A stretch of DNA of 64,000 nt, from NCBI GenBank assembly GCA_024653485.1, contig JANLFY010000011.1:1-64000 (forward strand), written 5' to 3'. The notes beneath the pieces are model-generated. The model made no database searches. It was not told the DNA's origin and saw nothing but the letters and a program-made list of their open reading frames with translations. Within the stretch, counting starts at the first letter, position 1, and each line of letters begins with the position of its first letter. The stretch comes from Bacillota bacterium (GTDB lineage Bacteria; Bacillota; SHA-98; UBA4971). Below, one piece after another: positions 59,753 through 64,000 of this stretch. The translations under genes and the position numbers were made by a program.

Positions 59753-61512
59753 CTGCCGGTTCCCGCACGCCTGCCGCGCCCGTCTCGATCTGGGCTACGG
59801 TCCGGGGCAGCAACGCCCTCCGCCGTGGCTCCCGAGCCCCAGCCCCCGCCGGCCGCCGAAGCGCCCGCACCACGCCCGGGACGTGCTGGCCTCCGCCGTC
59901 GCCGCACACGGCGACGCTGCCCGGACCCTCGGTTGGAGTCAGACTTGGCTCCCGAGTCAGCCGCAACCGTCTGCCCACCCTCGTCGACTTGAGTGGGTGA
60001 AGGCGCCTTCAGGAGGCCTGCTTCGAAGCTCCCCGCCTTGCTCGGTCTGGCGTACCGACGGGGTCTTTCCGGCTGTTCCTTGTCCGCCTGATCCTGCCTT
60101 GCCCTGTCGCGAACATCCGACCTCTCGGACCGCCAGGCACGCCGCGCCTTTCCCTGGGTTGCCTGGTCCTCTAGCTTTCCCTGGCCGGGCCCGCCACCGG
60201 AAGGCGCGCCTTTCGTCTGTGCCCGGAGCGCGCCTGGCTTCCCGATGTTGGCCGCGGTTCCCGTCTCGGCGGGTTTTTGGGGAGCCGTACCGGCAGCGGC
60301 ACCGGGCGCACCCGCTTTCCTATCGCGTTTGCCGCGACGCCTGCGCCTTCCCGCTCGCGGCGCGCGGCGGGCGCTCTCCAGTTCCACTTTGGCCCCAGTT
60401 CCGCCACGTCGCTCGGCGGCGCCGCCCTCGGCCTCCGCCCGCGCCACCCTCACGGCCGGTTCTCTGCTTCCAGCCACCTCGGAAGGGCCGCCATCCTCAG
60501 CCGGATCCAGGCCGACGCCCAAAGCGATGCCATCGATCTTTCGCCCAGCGCCATGGGTTGCCTCCTCGTGCAGCCCAAGCTCGGCCTTCGTCCCTGCGTC
60601 GGTCTTCACGTCAAGCGTCTCCGCCGCCTCGGCCATGTCCGCTTCAGCAATGTCGCACTGCTCACAGGGCCCGCACAGCTCGGCGCTCCATGCGCTCGCT
60701 ACGACGCCGCATCGCTGTGGGCCGCCATCGCGGTGGACGTCCACACGCACGGTCTTCCCGTCCCCCAATTTCACTGAAGCGATCCCCTTCAGGACGTCCA
60801 GCTCGACTATCTTGCCCTTACCCATCTCCGTGTCGACCTCGCTGCCGACAGACGGCAGCGCCTGGCGCAGGTCCTTGTAGACCTCGTGCTCGTACTTCAG
60901 ACAACACATCAGCCTGCCGCATATGCCCGATATCTTGGCGGGATTGAGCGAGAGGCTTTGGTCCTTCGCCATACGGATCGACACCGGCTCGAAGTCGTGC
61001 AAGAACGTCGCACAGCAGAGAGGCCTTCCGCAAGGACCGAGGCCTCCGATCATTTTCGCCTCGTCCCGCACACCTATCTGCCGGAGCTCGATGCGCGTGT
61101 GGAATACACCGGCGAGGTCCTTCACGAGCTCGCGGAAGTCCACGCGGCCATCGGCGGTGAAGAAGAAGATGATCTTGCTTCCGTCGAACGTGTACTCAAC
61201 GTCCACCAACTTCATCGGGAGTCCGTGGGCAGCGATCTTCTCGAGCCCGATCTTGAACGCCCTGTGCTCTTTCTCACGGTTCTGCTCCACAACGCACTCG
61301 TCCTCGGGCGTAGCCCTCCGGACCACTTTCTTGAGCGGCTGGGTCACTTCCTCGTCTTGCACGAGTCTGGGCTCACCCACGACTTCCCCGCACTCCAAAC
61401 CCCGGATCGTCTCCACGATGACCTTGTCTCCATCGGATAGCTCCATGTCTCCGGGGTCAAAGTAGTACACCTTCCCAGCGCTCCTGAACCTCACGCCGAC
61501 CACTTTTGTCAT
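59749..61512 (-). CDS. yaaT: YaaT/RicT (PSP1-domain) protein with long C-terminal extension
   Basis: A 587-aa protein from ATG 61512. Residues 1-270 are the conserved PSP1 protein: TKVVGVRFRSAGKVYYFDPG, VVRRATPEDECVVEQNREKE, and two cysteine clusters, GLGPCGRPLCCATFLHDF and ISGICGRLMCCLKYEHEVY. These bind an iron-sulphur cluster in the Bacillus RicA-RicF-RicT complex, which affects mRNA processing by RNase Y and phosphorelay signalling. Residues beyond about 280 (over 300) are a low-complexity Ala/Gly/Arg/Glu tail (GTGAKVELESARRAPRAGRR) not found in the usual 270-280-aa homologues. It lies between holB and rsmI as expected. Confidence 0.9.
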   Translation of the reverse strand: MTKVVGVRFRSAGKVYYFDPGDMELSDGDKVIVETIRGLECGEVVGEPRLVQDEEVTQPLKKVVRRATPEDECVVEQNREKEHRAFKIGLEKIAAHGLPMKLVDVEYTFDGSKIIFFFTADGRVDFRELVKDLAGVFHTRIELRQIGVRDEAKMIGGLGPCGRPLCCATFLHDFEPVSIRMAKDQSLSLNPAKISGICGRLMCCLKYEHEVYKDLRQALPSVGSEVDTEMGKGKIVELDVLKGIASVKLGDGKTVRVDVHRDGGPQRCGVVASAWSAELCGPCEQCDIAEADMAEAAETLDVKTDAGTKAELGLHEEATHGAGRKIDGIALGVGLDPAEDGGPSEVAGSREPAVRVARAEAEGGAAERRGGTGAKVELESARRAPRAGRRRRRGKRDRKAGAPGAAAGTAPQKPAETGTAANIGKPGALRAQTKGAPSGGGPGQGKLEDQATQGKARRAWRSERSDVRDRARQDQADKEQPERPRRYARPSKAGSFEAGLLKAPSPTQVDEGGQTVAADSGAKSDSNRGSGQRRRVRRRRRPARPGRGAGASAAGGGWGSGATAEGVAAPDRSPDRDGRGRRAGTGR

Positions 61513-61814
61513 CGGCCCTTTGTCTCCTTCCAAGAATCGAGCGCCCCACGCCATCGCGCTCTCCGGGGATGGCTCACGCCCGCTCGTCCATGCTCTCTCG
61601 TCCCCGCTCGTCCACACCCATTGCCCACTTACCCACTCATCGCTGCGCCGGCACACCTTCCGCGTGCACACTGGCCGCGTGCACACTGGACGCGCAGCGG
61701 CGCGCAGCGCGCATGAGACGCTCGCGTGGATGCGCCGACGCCTGTGGGCATGGCCACACGTGTACAGCCACGGACGTGCCCAGGACCGCGCACACGCGCC
61801 CGCCGACGACGAGC

Positions 61815-62915
61815 CTACATCCGGCGGCGTCTTCTCAGGGAGAAAAGCATGGCCTCCAAGGCCAGGCGCATGTTGGCGTTCATCCTCACTCGGCGCCGCG
61901 CTCCCTCTATCACGTCGATTATCCGTATGAGTTCGTCCACACTGTAAGCGGAGGCGTCTCTCGCAAGCTCGGACGCTCTGGCGGCGGGCATCCCTTCTCC
62001 CCCGGCCAGCGCGAGGTCGCCCGTGCTCTTGTAAACCAGCACGTCTCTGAACCAGGCCTCTGCAGCAACGAGCGCAGCCTCCATTCTTTGCCGCGGTTCC
62101 CCACGCGCGCCCGTTGTTCCCTCATCCGCACCCGCGCCTGCCCGGAATACCCTCGCCTCTGCCGCGCCATAGGCAGCGTCCGAACGCGCCCAGCCATCCA
62201 GGTTCTCTGCCGCATCGAGCACCTGGATGGGCGACATGTCCCATGCCTTTCTAACCGTTTCCACGAGAGTCTCAAACTCGCGCGCCGCGGCCTCCGGGCC
62301 GTCGAAGTCCGACTCTCGCACGCTGACCAGCTGACACCTTGACCTCACCGTCGGGAGCAGCCCAGCCGGGTTCAGGCACACCAGGATGAACACCGCTCCC
62401 TCCGGGGGCTCTTCGAGCAGTCTGAGGAAGCTGTTCTGAGCCTCAACAGTCATCTTCTCGGCGCTCTCGACGATGGCGACCCGCACGCCTCCCACGCGGC
62501 GCGGCGCGAGACTCATTTCCCTCTTCAACTCCCGGATCTGGTCGATCTTTACGGATAGGCCGTCCGGCGAGATTATCCTCAAGTCCGGATGGTTCCCGTC
62601 GGCCACGAGCCGACACGAGAGACACTCGCCGCACGCGCTGTCGCCGACGGGCGCCTCACAGTTGAGTCGGCGCGCGAAGGTGAGCGCATCGGCCATCGCC
62701 CGGTCAGTCCCGCGGTCTCCGGCCGCAGGAAGGCCGGCATGCGTCGCCGCGAAAAGGTACGCGTGGGATACCCGGCCAAGCGCCAGCGCCCCCGCGAGCG
62801 CTCGGCTCACCCGTCCCACGGATAGACCCGCAAGCCCCGCAAGCGTGCCGAGTCTTTCCGAGCGCAACTCTGTCACCCTATTCGTGGTCGCTCGTCCACG
62901 TCTTTGCGCGGCCAC
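61815..62915 (-). CDS. holB: DNA polymerase III, delta' subunit
   Basis: A 366-aa clamp-loader subunit. N-terminal AAA+ domain: RVSHAYLFAATHAGLPAAGD in place of an intact Walker A, as in delta' proteins that do not hydrolyse ATP; the zinc module CEAPVGDSACGECLSCRLV; DLRIISPDGLSVKIDQIREL; VAIVESAEKMTVEAQNSFLR, LLEEPPEGAVFILVCLNP and LLPTVRSRCQLV (SRC motif). The C-terminal collar is less conserved. It loads the beta clamp with tau/gamma and delta. Between darA and yaaT, the standard order. Confidence 0.93.
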   Translation of the reverse strand: MAAQRRGRATTNRVTELRSERLGTLAGLAGLSVGRVSRALAGALALGRVSHAYLFAATHAGLPAAGDRGTDRAMADALTFARRLNCEAPVGDSACGECLSCRLVADGNHPDLRIISPDGLSVKIDQIRELKREMSLAPRRVGGVRVAIVESAEKMTVEAQNSFLRLLEEPPEGAVFILVCLNPAGLLPTVRSRCQLVSVRESDFDGPEAAAREFETLVETVRKAWDMSPIQVLDAAENLDGWARSDAAYGAAEARVFRAGAGADEGTTGARGEPRQRMEAALVAAEAWFRDVLVYKSTGDLALAGGEGMPAARASELARDASAYSVDELIRIIDVIEGARRRVRMNANMRLALEAMLFSLRRRRRM

Positions 62916-62922
62916 CTGCCAC

Positions 62923-63252
62923 TCACACCTTCTCGAACCTGTCTACATCCAGAACGAAGATGGTCGCCCCGCCAACCGGCACCTCGAGGGGCTGTCCAAC
63001 ATACGATTCGGCCGAGCGCGCGACTGCCGAGACGGGCGGGATGAGCTGGGTCCTCGAGTGGCACACGGACTTGACAACGTCCACCACCGCGTCCACCTGA
63101 CCGTCCTCCACCCCTATCAGGAGGGTCGTGTTTCCCTGCCGCAGGAACCCACCTGTCGTGGCCAGCTTGGTCGCTCGAAAGCCCTGATCCACCAGTGCGT
63201 CCATGAGCGGTGACGCATCCTGGTCCTGAACCACCGCTATCACGAGCCTCAT
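62923..63252 (-). CDS. darA: Cyclic-di-AMP receptor of the DarA/PstA family
   Basis: A 109-aa PII-like protein (YaaQ). The start MRLVIAVVQDQDASPLMDAL and ATKLATTGGFLRQGNTTLLI (the TGGFLRxGN T-loop base) are diagnostic, with VGVEDGQ-like sequence (IGVEDGQVDAVVDVV) and VPVGGATIFVLDVDRFEKV at the end. It trimerises and binds c-di-AMP; the downstream action is not settled. It starts 94 nt after the R3H-type gene and stops 8 nt before holB. Confidence 0.93.
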   Translation of the reverse strand: MRLVIAVVQDQDASPLMDALVDQGFRATKLATTGGFLRQGNTTLLIGVEDGQVDAVVDVVKSVCHSRTQLIPPVSAVARSAESYVGQPLEVPVGGATIFVLDVDRFEKV

Positions 63253-63345
63253 CCCTGCCCCTCCTTCCTCGCAGGCACGCCACGCCGGTTTCCCGCGTCG
63301 GCGCCTCTCTTGTTCGCGAACATGCTCTCGCTGCGCGGACCCGCT

Positions 63346-64000
63346 TCACGTACTCTCCTTACGCGACTGATCCAGGTAGTAGACCACTCTTCTGAAGGGC
63401 TCCTCTCCTATGCTCGTCGACTTCACCTGGTTGCGCTCGGCAAGCTGATGCTGGAGCATCCTCACGTACGCATTCTGCGGATTGAGCTCAACGGGGCATT
63501 CCATGGATACGACTTTCGAGAGGGCCTCCTCAGCCTCTCTGAGCGCGCTCGCTTCGATGGCGTCTCGGTCCGCGCTGAACGCGTTTCGCAGGAAGTTCGA
63601 TATCTGCGTTATCGTGTTGCTCCGTATTATGTGGACCGGAAGTCCGCGTCGTTCAGCCTCTCGCAATGTCTTCGGCATCTTGCGGTACTGTCCTTTCAGG
63701 GTCAGCACCATGTCCGCCTGACCGAGGTCCTTGGAGACGAAGACCGGAAGGCCCGTCGCACGGATGGCTTGTTCCAGTCGGTTCCGGCTCACGGCATATG
63801 GATAGAGCCGAATCACCTTTTGGGAGCGCTCTTCCGCGATCCCTGCCAGGCCCGCCACGACCGAGGCGTCCGCGGCCCCCGCCCCGACCCCTGTCCCCGT
63901 TGCCCGGGGTCGCGCGAGAGTTGTGCCGCGCCGAGTCTCCTCGACCTCGCGTGCCTCCCGACGCCATTCGGACACCTTCGCGTTGCCGCGCGGGCTCGAG
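63346..64000 (-). CDS. R3H-domain AAA ATPase-type nucleic-acid-binding protein, C-terminal part
   Basis: The visible about 218 residues are the 3' end of a gene entering from beyond the right edge; the frame is open to base 64000 and a methionine at 63975 is internal. Residues QKVIRLYPYAVSRNRLEQAI, LPVFVSKDLGQADMVLTLKG, and later SMECPVELNPQNAYVRMLQH, ERNQVKSTSIGEEPFRRVVY match the C-terminal R3H module of clostridial SpoIIIAA-like AAA ATPases. R3H binds single-stranded nucleic acid. The ATPase domain should be upstream, outside the window. It lies next to darA as in many clostridia. Between them (63253-63345) there is nothing else. Confidence 0.8.
   Translation of the reverse strand, partial: SSPRGNAKVSEWRREAREVEETRRGTTLARPRATGTGVGAGAADASVVAGLAGIAEERSQKVIRLYPYAVSRNRLEQAIRATGLPVFVSKDLGQADMVLTLKGQYRKMPKTLREAERRGLPVHIIRSNTITQISNFLRNAFSADRDAIEASALREAEEALSKVVSMECPVELNPQNAYVRMLQHQLAERNQVKSTSIGEEPFRRVVYYLDQSRKEST

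Overview
The window reads as chromosomal DNA of a high-GC member of the Bacillota (Firmicutes). The evidence is at the right end (about 53-64 kb), where darA (yaaQ), holB, yaaT, rsmI, abrB, metG and tatD occur in the order typical of Gram-positive spore-formers, and metG is preceded by a methionine T-box riboswitch. I cannot assign a genus.

Left arm (1-9 kb): a GntR-controlled nucleoside salvage operon, with its last gene broken near the left edge, is followed by debris. The debris holds two broken copies of a sugar aminotransferase gene, a HicA/HicB toxin-antitoxin pair with a frameshifted toxin, and a probable transposase remnant. Next comes a compact four-gene operon at 6.0-8.85 kb with its own near-consensus sigma-A promoter. 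It encodes a ubiquitin-like protein, an E2-like conjugase, a JAMM/JAB isopeptidase and an E1-like activating enzyme, in the bilA-bilB-bilC-bilD order of bacterial ubiquitin-like conjugation (Bil) anti-phage systems. This is the most striking system in the window.

From 9.0 to 22.7 kb, a ten-gene minus-strand locus makes and modifies a surface polysaccharide: WecA-like initiating transferase, epimerase, deacetylase, formyltransferase, two glycosyltransferases, UDP-ManNAc-type dehydrogenase, heparinase/alginate-lyase-like protein, Wzy-like polymerase and pyruvyltransferase. From 22.7 to 28.6 kb lies a gene-poor accessory stretch with a decayed helicase-nuclease, a HepT/MntA toxin-antitoxin pair, a Fic AMPylase flanked by related repeats, and a truncated NYN RNase.

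From 29 to 39 kb, a minus-strand oligosaccharide-use operon holds an ABC binding protein, two permeases, a GH31 glycosidase, a GH15 glycosidase and a ROK repressor. From 39 to 49 kb there are an orphan MNT nucleotidyltransferase, a junction between two truncated genes, a SIMPL protein, a two-gene ABC exporter, a SatD/DUF3307 pair with repeated candidate operators, and an Ala-Lys-Pro-rich protein. From 49 to 54 kb, a second sugar ABC transporter is followed by a HAD hydrolase, then the housekeeping cluster.

A theme of the right two-thirds is expansion of GC-rich tandem repeats. In-phase repeats and low-complexity insertions occur inside many conserved enzymes (GH31, GH15, ABC ATPase, HAD, MetG, YaaT, SatD, DUF3307), in intergenic regions, and inside the metG T-box leader (six 18-bp units).
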